DNA of 64,000 nucleotides from Paraburkholderia sacchari (GTDB taxonomy: Bacteria > Pseudomonadota > Gammaproteobacteria > Burkholderiales > Burkholderiaceae): assembly GCF_000785435.2 (NCBI RefSeq), contig NZ_JTDB02000003.1, positions 656,856 to 720,855 of the forward strand, read 5' to 3'. Below are positions 1-8,781 of this stretch, one piece after another (positions within the stretch are counted from its first letter, which is position 1; every line of letters starts with the position of its first letter). Below the pieces are notes generated by a model, which worked only from the letters and a program-made list of their open reading frames with translations, had not been told where the DNA came from and made no database searches. Both the position numbers and the translations under genes were made by a program.

Positions 1-743
1 AAGTCGGCGCAGTTGAAGTCAGGGTCCCAGGCCGGCGCACCGCAGATCTTCGCGCCAAGGCGCAGATAGCCCTTGATGAGCGGCGGCGGCACGGCGGACG
101 CGCCCGTGCGCAGTTCCTCGACGGGCAGCGGCGTGTGCGGGAACGCGCGGTACTCGGGCGCCGTGAGCGCGCTGGCTTCGAGCGAGGCGTAGAGATTGGC
201 GGCGTAGTGGCCGCCGTCGGCCATCGCGACGCTTGCGCAGCCGAGCATCGTCTCGTAGCCGTTGTGCGTCATGTAGGCGCCAAGGCCGCCCCACAACGAC
301 ATGATGACCGAGCCGCTGCGATAGTCGGGATGCACGCACGAGCGGCCCACCTCGACCATCTTGGGGCGCAGGTGCGCGAGGCGCGATAGATCGAATTCGC
401 TCTCGGCGTAGAGACGCCCGATGCGCGCGGCCTGGTGGGGCGGCAGCACGCGGTAGGTGCCGACGACCTTGAGCGTGTCGAGATCGCGCACGAGCAGGTG
501 ATCGCACCAGCTGTCGAAGGCGTCGACGTCGAGGCCCGCCGGGCCCGCGAGGCGCGCGCCCATTTCTTCGGCGAACACGCGGTAGCGCAGGCGCTGCGCT
601 TCGCGCAGCTCTTCGTCGCTGCGCGCCCAGGCCACCTGCAGGCGATGCTGCGGGGTGACCGTTTCTTCGGCGCGCGGCAGGCGCCGATTCGACTCGAAGA
701 GGCTCGCAGCGAACGGCAGGGAGGGCGTCGGCAGATCTCGCAT
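1..743 (-). CDS. olsB: GNAT-fold acyltransferase, OlsB-like (C-terminus beyond window)
   Basis: 247 codons are visible and the C-terminus lies outside the window. The protein resembles the PF13444 acyltransferases that transfer a 3-hydroxyacyl chain from acyl carrier protein to the alpha-amino group of L-ornithine, the first step to ornithine lipids. Family hallmarks seen are RYRVFAEEMGA, a WCDHLLVRD segment, VVGTYRVLPP, VEVGRSCVHPDYRSG and LGCASVAMADGG. The ATG at 743 is the only good start before the conserved N-terminal block. It lies downstream of sixA on the same strand, after a 146-bp gap. A general haemolysin-like acetyltransferase is the alternative; the substrate is inferred from family only. 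Confidence 0.72.
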   Translation of the reverse strand, partial: MRDLPTPSLPFAASLFESNRRLPRAEETVTPQHRLQVAWARSDEELREAQRLRYRVFAEEMGARLAGPAGLDVDAFDSWCDHLLVRDLDTLKVVGTYRVLPPHQAARIGRLYAESEFDLSRLAHLRPKMVEVGRSCVHPDYRSGSVIMSLWGGLGAYMTHNGYETMLGCASVAMADGGHYAANLYASLEASALTAPEYRAFPHTPLPVEELRTGASAVPPPLIKGYLRLGAKICGAPAWDPDFNCAD

Positions 744-889
744 GGGGCGTCCTGGTCGGAAGTAAAAGAACTTTTCCGGCAATTTAGTAAGACGCGGTTA
801 CGGTTCCGTGAAGACGCAATGACGATTCGGTGACGCGCTGTAAGGCCGATGTGAAGTGGGCAGAGGATGAGGCCCGCGCCGCAACGGCG

Positions 890-1354
890 CTAGACGAGAT
901 CGGGCGTGATGGCGGCGAGCAGGACCGCATCGCCGTCGCCGTTGCGCTCGCGGCTTTTGATCCAGAAGACGCCGGCTTTCTTCATCGCCCAACTGCGGCG
1001 GGTGTCTTCGGTCGACAAGAGGCGCGCGGCCACCTCGCCGAGCGTCGGCTGATGGCCGATCACGACGACCGTGGAAGCGATGCCTTCGGGCCAGCCGGCC
1101 GCCGCGAGCACGGCGTCGATGCTGGCGTTCGGTGCGATTTCGCGCACGACGCGGTACTGGTCGGTGAGCGCTTCGGCGGTTTGTATCGTGCGCGCGGCGG
1201 GGCTCGCGAGGATCACGGCGTCATCGGGCAGGCGCGCGCGCAGCCAGCGCGCGACGTTTTGCGCCTGCTTGCGTCCGCGCGTGGTGAGCTGGCGGGCGAG
1301 ATCGCTCGCGGCGATGTCTTCGGCTTCGGCATGGCGCCAGAGGATGAGGTTCAT
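890..1354 (-). CDS. sixA: Phosphohistidine phosphatase SixA
   Basis: A 154-residue histidine-phosphatase-superfamily protein, the usual SixA length. The catalytic RHAEA motif is at residues 7-11 (nucleophile His8), and the later GHQPTLGEVA motif supplies the second catalytic histidine. SixA removes phosphate from phosphohistidine, classically on HPt domains of sensor kinases or on the nitrogen phosphotransferase system. The ATG at 1354 is chosen because it places the RHG-type motif at the very N-terminus as in all family members; the reading frame also extends upstream with no homology. No cognate kinase is adjacent. Confidence 0.88.
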   Translation of the reverse strand: MNLILWRHAEAEDIAASDLARQLTTRGRKQAQNVARWLRARLPDDAVILASPAARTIQTAEALTDQYRVVREIAPNASIDAVLAAAGWPEGIASTVVVIGHQPTLGEVAARLLSTEDTRRSWAMKKAGVFWIKSRERNGDGDAVLLAAITPDLV

Positions 1355-1508
1355 TTGAGGGTTCTCTTGGGGGCGGTGCGAGTGGGGGGGGCGTTTCCAC
1401 ACGGGTTTACTGCATGGTGCACGCGGGGGGAGGCGGCGGCAAGGTATCCGCCTTGAGCAATGTGGGTTTGACGATCGCTGAAAGATGACGATATAATCGG
1501 CGATTCGT

Positions 1509-1585
1509 CGGAGCGTAGCGCAGCCTGGTAGCGCATCTGATTTGGGATCAGAGGGTCGTAGGTTCGAATCCTATCGCTCCGACCA
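1509..1585 (+). tRNA. tRNA-Pro (UGG)
   Basis: A 77-nt cloverleaf. The acceptor CGGAGCG pairs with CGCTCCG, followed by discriminator A and an encoded CCA. The anticodon loop TTTGGGA sits in a CTGAT/ATCAG stem and gives anticodon UGG. The T-arm contains GGTTCGAATCC. A strong intrinsic terminator follows 10 nt later, so it is probably transcribed alone. Confidence 0.97.
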
Positions 1586-1593
1586 CGACATTG

Positions 1594-1628
1594 AAGGGCT
1601 TGGCATGTATGTGCCAAGCCCTTTTTTT
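1594..1628 (+). terminator. Intrinsic terminator after tRNA-Pro
   Basis: A perfect 10-bp stem, GGGCTTGGCA with TGCCAAGCCC, has a 6-nt loop and is followed by seven T. It terminates the tRNA-Pro transcript. Confidence 0.9.
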
Positions 1629-1668
1629 GCGCGGGTGCGGCGTTGCCGGGCGGGTTCTCGGGGATGTC

Positions 1669-2352
1669 TCAAGAACTGACCAGCCCGTGGAGCATTGCGT
1701 ACTGAATCAGCTCCGCGTTGGAGGTCAGGTGCAGTTTGCGCATTGCCGCCATTTTCTGAGTGCCGACTGTGGAAGTCGTGCGGCCGGAGCGGCGGGCAAT
1801 TTCGGTGAGTGACATGCCGCGCGCTATTAACTGGACGATTTCGCGCTCCTTGCGCGAAAGCGCGAATTTGCGTTTGATCTCTGTGGGTGGGGCGGATGCC
1901 GAAAGCCTTCGTGCGACCATATCGGAGACGGCGATTTTGCTTCCAGAGCACGCATACTGACAGACCTTCATGAGTTCGCTCAGCGACTCGTCTTTGGTGA
2001 CGATTCCGGCAACGCGTGCGTGTATGAGTTCTCTGATTATGCTGATGCTAGTTGTCATCGTGAAGACGACAACAGGGATGGCGGGATATTTGAATCTGAG
2101 CCACCGGATCAGCGCCATGCCGTCCGTTTCGGGAGCATCCCAGCACATTGCCAGATCGGTGACGATCAGATCGCAAGGGGCTTTGTGCAAGGCGTTCAGC
2201 AAATCGAGTCCCGATTGTGCAAGTGCGGCTATCTGATAGCCGCGCAGGTTCGCAAAGCTTGCTGCAACGGCCAGTCGTACGATGGGATGATCATCGGCAA
2301 TAATGACGCGAACGCGATCGGGAGTATCGGCGGGATTTTCGTGGCCCTTCAA
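1669..2352 (-). CDS. NarL/LuxR-family response regulator
   Basis: A receiver domain (acidic DD after VRVIIA, phospho-acceptor Asp in VTDL, Lys in VTKDES) is followed by a C-terminal LuxR-type helix-turn-helix (LSRKEREIVQLIARGMSLTEIARRS). Its shape is close to RcsB/BvgA-type regulators. The frame opens with GTG at 2361, but that codon overlaps the AGGAG ribosome site. A TTG at 2352 lies 8 nt after that AGGAG and is preferred, giving 227 residues. No sensor kinase gene is next to it, so the signal is unknown. It lies convergent with tRNA-Pro and divergent from the imu operon. Confidence 0.85.
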   Translation of the reverse strand: MKGHENPADTPDRVRVIIADDHPIVRLAVAASFANLRGYQIAALAQSGLDLLNALHKAPCDLIVTDLAMCWDAPETDGMALIRWLRFKYPAIPVVVFTMTTSISIIRELIHARVAGIVTKDESLSELMKVCQYACSGSKIAVSDMVARRLSASAPPTEIKRKFALSRKEREIVQLIARGMSLTEIARRSGRTTSTVGTQKMAAMRKLHLTSNAELIQYAMLHGLVSS

Positions 2353-2361
2353 AATTAGCAC

Positions 2362-2782
2362 TCCTTTAATGTTTGTATTTCGTTTAATTGCGGCTGGATC
2401 GCGGCGATTTGCTGTATCTCTTCCTGGCTTCTGAGCGCGGCGCTTTCCTGATGGGGAATTTCATCCTTAAATGAAGGCGGCTATGGAGACTCTGTCAAAT
2501 AACGCGGAATCGATAAATAAGATTATTTCTACGCGGATTTATTTTTATGCCAGGTAAATATTGCGTGTGGTTGTGCAATTACGCCTGGAGAGGAATTTTT
2601 CGAAAATATCGTCATGTTCATGAGGCGATGCCGGGGGCGATGCACATCCACTTCCCCAACCACGTCAAATACTGTATAAATATACAGGTATCGGCGAGGC
2701 CTTTCATGCTAAGCCGGCTATCCCGTCATGCCCCATTTCGCGTTGGGCAGGGCGTTTTATTCCCTTTTTCCAGAGCGCAATC
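2362..2782. other. Intergenic region with imu operon promoter
   Basis: A 420-bp, relatively AT-rich spacer between the divergent response regulator and imuA. It holds the LexA box described separately and no convincing reading frame with a ribosome site. Confidence 0.6.
2672..2687 (+). promoter_or_regulatory. LexA (SOS) box before imuA
   Basis: CTGTATAAATATACAG matches the CTGT-N8-ACAG LexA consensus of proteobacteria and is almost fully palindromic. It ends 95 bp before the imuA start and no other gene lies between, so DNA damage should derepress the mutasome operon through LexA cleavage. Confidence 0.9.
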
Positions 2783-3628
2783 ATGGCGGCATTCCAGTTT
2801 GCGGCGGCGCACCTGCCGCCCCGGCTGCAAAGCCGGGTCTGGCAGGGCAATCAACTCGCGCACGCGGGCGAGCGCACGGTGGCGAGCGGCCATGCCGCGC
2901 TCGACGCCCAGTTGCCCGGCGCGGGTTGGCCCGCGGGCAGCCTGACCGAGCTGCTCGTCGAGCAGGGCGGCATCGGCGAGATGCGGCTCGTCGCGCCCGT
3001 GCTGCATACGCTCACTGCGCGGGCGGGGCGGCACGTGCTGCTCGTCGCGCCGCCGTGGCGGCCATACGCGTGCGCGCTCAAGGCGTGGGGAATCGCGCTC
3101 GAGCGCCTGATCTGGGTGCGCGCGAGCGAGGATGAAGCGCCGTGGGCCGCCGAGCAGGCGCTCAAGCAGGATGGCATCGGCGCCGTGCTGCTCTGGCAGC
3201 CGAAGGCGCGCGCCGATGCTCTGCGGCGGTTGCAGGTCGCCGCGCAGGATTCGCAGTCGCTGGCGTTTCTGATGCGTCCGCCCGCTGCGCGCAGCCAGTC
3301 GTCGCCGGCGCCGCTGCGCATGGTTTGCACGCCGGTGCCGCCGCCCGAGGATGCGCGCCTGAATCGCCGTGAATGGATGCAGCTCACCGCTGTGTCCGTC
3401 GATATTTTCAAGCGTCGCGGGCCGCCGCCCGCCCAGCCACTCGTCATCACTTTGCCGCTGCAGGAGTCGGTGCTGCCCCAGCCGGGCGCATTGCCGGCCG
3501 CGCCGTGGCCCGGGATCAATCATGTTGTGGATCGCCGTCACCTTGCCGTTGTTGCCGCTGGAGGCCGTGAGGCCGCCCGTGCCGCTCATGTCGCCAGCAC
3601 TGGAGTCACTGCGGGCCAGTCGACCTGA
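2783..3628 (+). CDS. imuA: Translesion synthesis protein ImuA
   Basis: A 281-residue RecA-like (SulA-related) protein that is first in the imuA-imuB-dnaE2 mutasome operon. Conserved blocks are LDAQLPGAGWPAGSLTELL near residues 41-59 and a degenerate nucleotide-binding core (HVLLVAPPWRPYA). ImuA bridges ImuB to the SOS RecA system during error-prone bypass. The 3' end overlaps imuB by about 107 bp in another frame, so translation is likely coupled. The ATG at 2783 begins the conserved MAAFQ... start of this family. Regulation is by the upstream LexA box. Confidence 0.9.
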   Translation: MAAFQFAAAHLPPRLQSRVWQGNQLAHAGERTVASGHAALDAQLPGAGWPAGSLTELLVEQGGIGEMRLVAPVLHTLTARAGRHVLLVAPPWRPYACALKAWGIALERLIWVRASEDEAPWAAEQALKQDGIGAVLLWQPKARADALRRLQVAAQDSQSLAFLMRPPAARSQSSPAPLRMVCTPVPPPEDARLNRREWMQLTAVSVDIFKRRGPPPAQPLVITLPLQESVLPQPGALPAAPWPGINHVVDRRHLAVVAAGGREAARAAHVASTGVTAGQST

Positions 3629-5168
3629 CGAGGCCACGGGGCAGGACGCGCAGAGCGCGCGCTGCTACGCGCTTGCCGATCACGCGCGCATCCTGATGGT
3701 CGATCTCGATGCGTTTCGCCTTGGCGTGCAGCCGGGCAGCACGCGCGCTCATGCGCTTGCGCTCGCGCCGGGACTCGTGCTGCTCGAACCCGATCCGGCG
3801 CGCGAGACGCGCGCGTTCGAGGCGCTCGCGCTTGCGCTGCTCGTCTACACGCCGAAGGTGTCGCTCGCGCAGTCGCATACGCTTTTGCTCGAAGTCGGGT
3901 CCGGGCTGCGTCTTTTCGGTGGCGTGCGCGCGTTGCTGGCCAAGGTGGCGGCCACGGTGGCCAGTTGCGGCCACGCCGCGCGCATCGCCTGTGCGCCCAC
4001 CGCCTGGGGCGCGTGGGTGCTCGCGCAGGCGCGCGCGAGCGCCGGGGCGCATGCGGCGCGGCGCTTTCGCGTGCTGAAGGACGCCACGCTCGTGCGCGCG
4101 CTCGACGCGTTGCCGGTCGCGCTTGCGCCGTTCGCCGCGCAGCACGCGCAGGCGCTCACGCAGATCGGCTGCGCGACGCTCGGCGATTTGCGGCGGCTGC
4201 CGCGCGATGGCATCGTGCGGCGCTTCGGCGACGGCGTGCTAGCCTGGTTCGCGCAGGCGCGCGGCGAGGCGCCCGATCCGCGCGCCTGGTTCGCCGCGCC
4301 GCCGTCGTTTCACGCGTCGCTCGAATTGCAGGCGCGCGTGGAGAGCGCCGAGGCGCTGCTGTTCGCCGCGCGTCGTCTCGTGATGCAGCTGGCCGGCTGG
4401 CTGGCCGTCCAGCATGGCGCGTTGAGCAGCTTCGAGCTGCGGCTCGAGCACGAGCTGGCGTCGCGCCACGCGCCGCGCACGTCGAGCCTCGCGCTATCGT
4501 GGGCCGCGCCTTCGCGCGATGCCGAGCATCTGCTATGGCTGTTGCGCGAGAAGCTCAATCAGACCGTTCTGGCAGCGCCCGTGATCGGCCTTGCGCTCGT
4601 CGCCGATCAGGTGAGCGCTTATGCGCCGCCCACCGACACGCTGTTTCCCTCGCCGGAGGCGTCGGACGCGTCGCTCTCGCAACTGTTCGAGCGCATTGGC
4701 GCGCGCATCGGCGAGCAGAACGTGCTGCAGCTGTTCGTCGAGGACGATCACCGGCCCGAGCAGGCGATGTCGGCGCGAACCTGGCGTACGAGCCGCGGTG
4801 CGGCTGCGCGCCGAACGGCCGCGCGCAAGCCGCGCGATTCACGCAAGGCGGGCGGTCAAGCCGATGCGCAGCAGGAAGCCGCGCCCGTGCAGACGGCCTT
4901 CGATCTGCCCGAGGTGCCGCTGCCGTCGCAGCCGCGCCCGGCATGGCTGCTCGAAAAGCCGCTCAAGCTCGCGATGCGCGGCGACCGGCCGGTTTATCGG
5001 CGGCCGCTCAAGACGCTCACGCGTACCGAGCGCATCGAATCGGGCTGGTGGGACGGCGAGGGCGTCGGGCGCGACTACTACGTCGCCGCCGACGATCAGG
5101 GGCGCATGTTCTGGCTGTACCGCGAGCGCATTGGCGGGCAGTGGTATCTGCAAGGGCTTTTTGGCTGA
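3522..5168 (+). CDS. imuB: ImuB, catalytically inactive Y-family polymerase homologue
   Basis: A 548-residue Y-family-polymerase-like scaffold of the mutasome. MLWIAVTLPLLPLEAV at the N-terminus is the typical ImuB start and fixes the ATG at 3522, inside imuA. The first acidic motif survives only as DLDAF (residues 61-65), and the SxDE catalytic motif is replaced by LLEVGSGLRLF. ImuB is therefore expected to recruit rather than polymerise. A QTAFDLP stretch near residue 457 is a candidate sliding-clamp contact. The basic region before it (RAAARRTAARKPRD) may bind DNA. Confidence 0.9.
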   Translation: MLWIAVTLPLLPLEAVRPPVPLMSPALESLRASRPDEATGQDAQSARCYALADHARILMVDLDAFRLGVQPGSTRAHALALAPGLVLLEPDPARETRAFEALALALLVYTPKVSLAQSHTLLLEVGSGLRLFGGVRALLAKVAATVASCGHAARIACAPTAWGAWVLAQARASAGAHAARRFRVLKDATLVRALDALPVALAPFAAQHAQALTQIGCATLGDLRRLPRDGIVRRFGDGVLAWFAQARGEAPDPRAWFAAPPSFHASLELQARVESAEALLFAARRLVMQLAGWLAVQHGALSSFELRLEHELASRHAPRTSSLALSWAAPSRDAEHLLWLLREKLNQTVLAAPVIGLALVADQVSAYAPPTDTLFPSPEASDASLSQLFERIGARIGEQNVLQLFVEDDHRPEQAMSARTWRTSRGAAARRTAARKPRDSRKAGGQADAQQEAAPVQTAFDLPEVPLPSQPRPAWLLEKPLKLAMRGDRPVYRRPLKTLTRTERIESGWWDGEGVGRDYYVAADDQGRMFWLYRERIGGQWYLQGLFG

Positions 5169-5189
5169 CGCCGTTTCATCTTCAGCATC

Positions 5190-8100
5190 ATGTCGAACAG
5201 CGGGGCGGGCGCATCGTTGCCTGCACAACCTTATTCGCCGGGATCGGCGCTGCCCGATTATGCGGAGCTGCACTGCCTGAGCAACTTCACGTTCCTGCGC
5301 GGCGCGTCGCGCCCGGGCGAGCTGGTCGAGCAGGCGATCCGGCACGGCTATCGCGCGCTTGCGATTACCGACGAATGCTCGCTCGCCGGCATCGTGCGCG
5401 CGTATAGCGCGCTCAACGAGTACGACGAGGCGCACAAAAAAGCGCATGACAATGCCGCGGCGGCCGGTGCCGTGCCTGCGCCTGGCCCGTTCGTGCCCTC
5501 GCTGCATCTGCTGATCGGCAGCGAGCTGAATCTCGTCGATGAAAACGGCGCGCCGTTCTGCACGCTCGTTGCGATCGCAATGAATCGCGAGGGCTACGGC
5601 AACCTGTGCGAGCTGATCACGCTCGCGCGCTCGCGCGCGGACAAAGGCCACTACCGCGTATATCCGTCCGACTTCACCGATCCCGAGCCGGAATTCGCGC
5701 ATCTCAAGCACCTGCGCGACTGCGTGCTGCTGCTCGTGCCACAGCGCGCGGCCACGCTCGCGCAGACGCTGCGCGCCGCGCACTGGCTCGCGGGTTTCGC
5801 GGCCGAGCGTGCGTGGCTCGCGCTCGAACTCTGGCAAACGGGCGGCGACGACACGCAGATCGAAGTGCTGCGCCACGTCTCGCAGGAAAGCGGCTTGCCG
5901 CTCGTGGCGGCGGGCGGCGTGCTGATGCACGCGCGCTCGCGCAAGCCGCTGCAGGACACGCTGAGCGCGGTGCGCATCGGCAAGCCGCTCGCGTCGTGCG
6001 GCCGCGCGCTGGAGCCGAATGCCGAGCGCCATCTGCGCTCGCGCGTGCGGCTCGGCGCGCTGTATCCGCGCGATGCGCTCGACGCGACGCTCGAAGTCGC
6101 GCGCCGCTGCACGTTTTGCCTGAGCGAGCTGGCCTACGAGTATCCCGAGGAGCTCGTGCCTGCGGGCGAGACGCCCACCTCGTGGCTCGAAAAGCTCGTG
6201 ATGCAAGGCGCCGCCGCGCGCTGGGCCGACGGTCTGAACGAGAAGCGCAGCAAGCAGATCGCAGACGAGCTCAAGCTGATTGCCGAGCTGAAGTACGAAA
6301 AATACTTTCTCACGGTGCACGACATCGTCCGCTTTGCTCGCTCGCAGAACATTCTGTGTCAGGGGCGCGGCTCGGCGGCGAACTCGGTGGTCTGCTACTG
6401 CCTCGGCATCACGGAGATCGACCCGGTGCGCATGAACATGCTCGTCGCGCGCTTTCTGTCCCGCGCGCGCAACGAGCCACCCGACATCGACGTCGACTTC
6501 GAGCATCAGCGGCGCGAAGAGGTCATTCAGTACATCTATGGCAAGTACGGCAAGCGCCGCGCCGCGCTGGCCGCAACGCTCATCACGTACCGTTCGCGCA
6601 GCGCGCTGCGCGACGTGGGCAGGGCGCTCGGTCTCGACAACGCGCTCCTCGAAAAACTCGCGGGCGCGCATCAATGGTGGGACGGACCCGATTCGATCGC
6701 GAACCATCTGAAGGAAGCGGGTTTTTCGCCCGACTCGCACGTCACGCAGCAACTGATTCGCCTCACGCGCGAGCTGCGCGGCTTTCCGCGCCACCTCTCA
6801 CAGCACGTGGGCGGCTTCGTGATCGCGCGCGACAAGCTCTCGCGTCTCGTGCCCATCGAGAACGCGGCGATGAAGGATCGCTACGTGATCGAATGGGACA
6901 AGGACGATATCGATGCGCTGCGCCTGCTGAAGGTGGACGTGCTCGCGCTCGGCATGCTTTCGGCGATCCGGCGTTCGCTCGAATGCGTCGCGTTGAGGCG
7001 CGGGCTGCCGGAGTTTCGTGTGCAAGACATTCCTTCCGAGGATCGGGCGGTCTACGAGATGTGCTGCCACGCGGACACCGTGGGTGTGTTTCAGATCGAA
7101 TCGCGCGCGCAGCAGAGCATGCTGCCGCGTTTGCGCCCGCGCGAGTATTACGACCTCGTGATCCAGGTGGCGATCGTGCGGCCTGGGCCGATACAGGGCG
7201 ACATGGTGCATCCATATCTGAAGCGCAGGCATGGAAAGGAAAAGGTCGAGTATGCGAAGGAGGAGTTGCGCCCGGTGCTGGAGCGCACACGTGGCGTACC
7301 GATCTTCCAGGAGCAGGTGATGCATCTCGCGATGGTCGCCGCCGACTATACCGCCGAGGAAGCCGACAAGCTGCGCCGCGCGATGGCCGCATGGCGGCGC
7401 GATGGCGACCTGCGGCCGTATCAGGACGACCTCAAGCGACGGATGATGAAGAAGGGCTACACCGAGGATTTCGCGAACCGCATCTGCAAGCAGATCGAGG
7501 GTTTCGGCGACTACGGCTTTCCGGAGAGCCACGCGGCGAGCTTCGCGCTGCTCGTCTACACGAGTTCGTGGCTCAAGCGCTACGAGCCCGCCGCGTTTCT
7601 GGTCGGACTGCTGAATAGCCAGCCGCTCGGATTCTATTCGCCGTCGCAGCTCGTGCAGGATGCGAAGCGGCACGGCGTGCAGGTGCGCGCGCCCGATATC
7701 GCGCTGAGCGACTGGGCGTCCGTGCTGGAGGTGCGCGGCCAGCCGGGCGTGCGGCCCGATGCCGATGGCGCATCGGCCCGCCGCGCCGAGGTGGCACGTT
7801 ATCGTGCGCTGTTGAGTGCCGCCGCGCTCGTGCGCAACGGCGTGATGGGCGCGGCCGGCGCAGACGCGGGAAATGGCTGCGGGCTTGAACGGGAGCATGA
7901 CGGCGTGCACGGCCGTGATGACCGGCGAAAATGGCGCCGCCCGTTCATGCGCGGTCTCAGGTGCATCGTGCGCGCGAGTCTTGATCTGCCCCCCCGGCAT
8001 TACGGGCGCCGAGGCCCGGCGGTGCGTCTGGGCTTCAGCCTCATCAAGGGGTTTTCGGAGGATGCCGCGCAGCGCGTGATGGCCGCGCGTGCTCGGGCGC

Positions 8101-8720
8101 CGTTCGTCGACGTCGACGATCTCGCGCGCCGCGCCGCGCTCACGCGCCGGGAGCTTGAGGCGCTCGCGGCGGCCAATGCGCTTGCGAGCATCGCGGGGCA
8201 TCGGCGCGAGGCGTGGTGGGCCGTGACCGCGCAGCACGCGGTGCCCGCGCTATTGCGCGATGCGCCCGTGGCCGAAGCGCGGCTCGCATTGCCGCGCGCC
8301 TCGGAGGGCGCGGAGATCGTCGCCGATTACGCGAGCCTGCGCCTCACGCTCAACCGCCATCCGCTCGAACTGCTGCGGCCGGGGCTGGCGAAGCAGCGCT
8401 TTCGCAGCGCGGCGCAACTGGCGCAGTGCCGTCACGGCGTGCTTGCGCGCGTGTGCGGCATCGTCACGGTGCGGCAGCGGCCTGGCACGGCGAACGGCAC
8501 GATCTTCGTCTCGCTCGAGGACGAAACCGGCTCGGTCAACGTGATCGTGCACGCGACGCTCGTGGAGTCGCAGCGCAGGGAACTGCTCGGGGCGTCGTTG
8601 CTGGCCGTGGCGGGCGTCGTGCAGCGCGAGGGCGAGGTCGTGCATCTGGTCGCGCACCGGCTGGAGGATCACAGCCGATTGCTCGGGCGGCTCGCGACCC
8701 AGAGCCGCGATTTTCATTGA
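5190..8720 (+). CDS. dnaE2: Error-prone DNA polymerase III alpha subunit DnaE2 (ImuC)
   Basis: A 1176-residue C-family polymerase and the catalytic member of the mutasome. The N-terminal PHP domain starts at YAELHCLSNFTFLRGAS (about residues 24-40). The polymerase active-site PDIDVDFEH is near residues 430-438, with QHVGGFVIA and GFGDYGFPESHAASFA further on, and an OB-fold is near the C-terminus. It is roughly 100 residues longer than usual because of a low-complexity arginine/alanine-rich insert around residues 850-940. The gene starts 21 bp after imuB and shares its LexA control. Confidence 0.92.
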   Translation: MSNSGAGASLPAQPYSPGSALPDYAELHCLSNFTFLRGASRPGELVEQAIRHGYRALAITDECSLAGIVRAYSALNEYDEAHKKAHDNAAAAGAVPAPGPFVPSLHLLIGSELNLVDENGAPFCTLVAIAMNREGYGNLCELITLARSRADKGHYRVYPSDFTDPEPEFAHLKHLRDCVLLLVPQRAATLAQTLRAAHWLAGFAAERAWLALELWQTGGDDTQIEVLRHVSQESGLPLVAAGGVLMHARSRKPLQDTLSAVRIGKPLASCGRALEPNAERHLRSRVRLGALYPRDALDATLEVARRCTFCLSELAYEYPEELVPAGETPTSWLEKLVMQGAAARWADGLNEKRSKQIADELKLIAELKYEKYFLTVHDIVRFARSQNILCQGRGSAANSVVCYCLGITEIDPVRMNMLVARFLSRARNEPPDIDVDFEHQRREEVIQYIYGKYGKRRAALAATLITYRSRSALRDVGRALGLDNALLEKLAGAHQWWDGPDSIANHLKEAGFSPDSHVTQQLIRLTRELRGFPRHLSQHVGGFVIARDKLSRLVPIENAAMKDRYVIEWDKDDIDALRLLKVDVLALGMLSAIRRSLECVALRRGLPEFRVQDIPSEDRAVYEMCCHADTVGVFQIESRAQQSMLPRLRPREYYDLVIQVAIVRPGPIQGDMVHPYLKRRHGKEKVEYAKEELRPVLERTRGVPIFQEQVMHLAMVAADYTAEEADKLRRAMAAWRRDGDLRPYQDDLKRRMMKKGYTEDFANRICKQIEGFGDYGFPESHAASFALLVYTSSWLKRYEPAAFLVGLLNSQPLGFYSPSQLVQDAKRHGVQVRAPDIALSDWASVLEVRGQPGVRPDADGASARRAEVARYRALLSAAALVRNGVMGAAGADAGNGCGLEREHDGVHGRDDRRKWRRPFMRGLRCIVRASLDLPPRHYGRRGPAVRLGFSLIKGFSEDAAQRVMAARARAPFVDVDDLARRAALTRRELEALAAANALASIAGHRREAWWAVTAQHAVPALLRDAPVAEARLALPRASEGAEIVADYASLRLTLNRHPLELLRPGLAKQRFRSAAQLAQCRHGVLARVCGIVTVRQRPGTANGTIFVSLEDETGSVNVIVHATLVESQRRELLGASLLAVAGVVQREGEVVHLVAHRLEDHSRLLGRLATQSRDFH

Positions 8721-8781
8721 GGGGGAAGCGCGCCGGGTACGGCACGGGGTGCCCGCCCGGCGGTTGTGGTTTGCCCGGCGC

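Noticed and set aside
3522..5168. ImuB as an active Y-family polymerase
   Set aside because: The SxDE catalytic motif is missing, as known for ImuB proteins.
4839..6794. Very long open frame antisense to imuB/dnaE2, with similar ones opposite uvrB and other genes
   Set aside because: These are Arg/Ala/His-rich frames created by GC-rich codon bias opposite strong genes, with no domain or ribosome site.
7725..8015. Intein in DnaE2
   Set aside because: The extra segment is too short and lacks intein splice motifs (no Cys/Ser start with His-Asn end).
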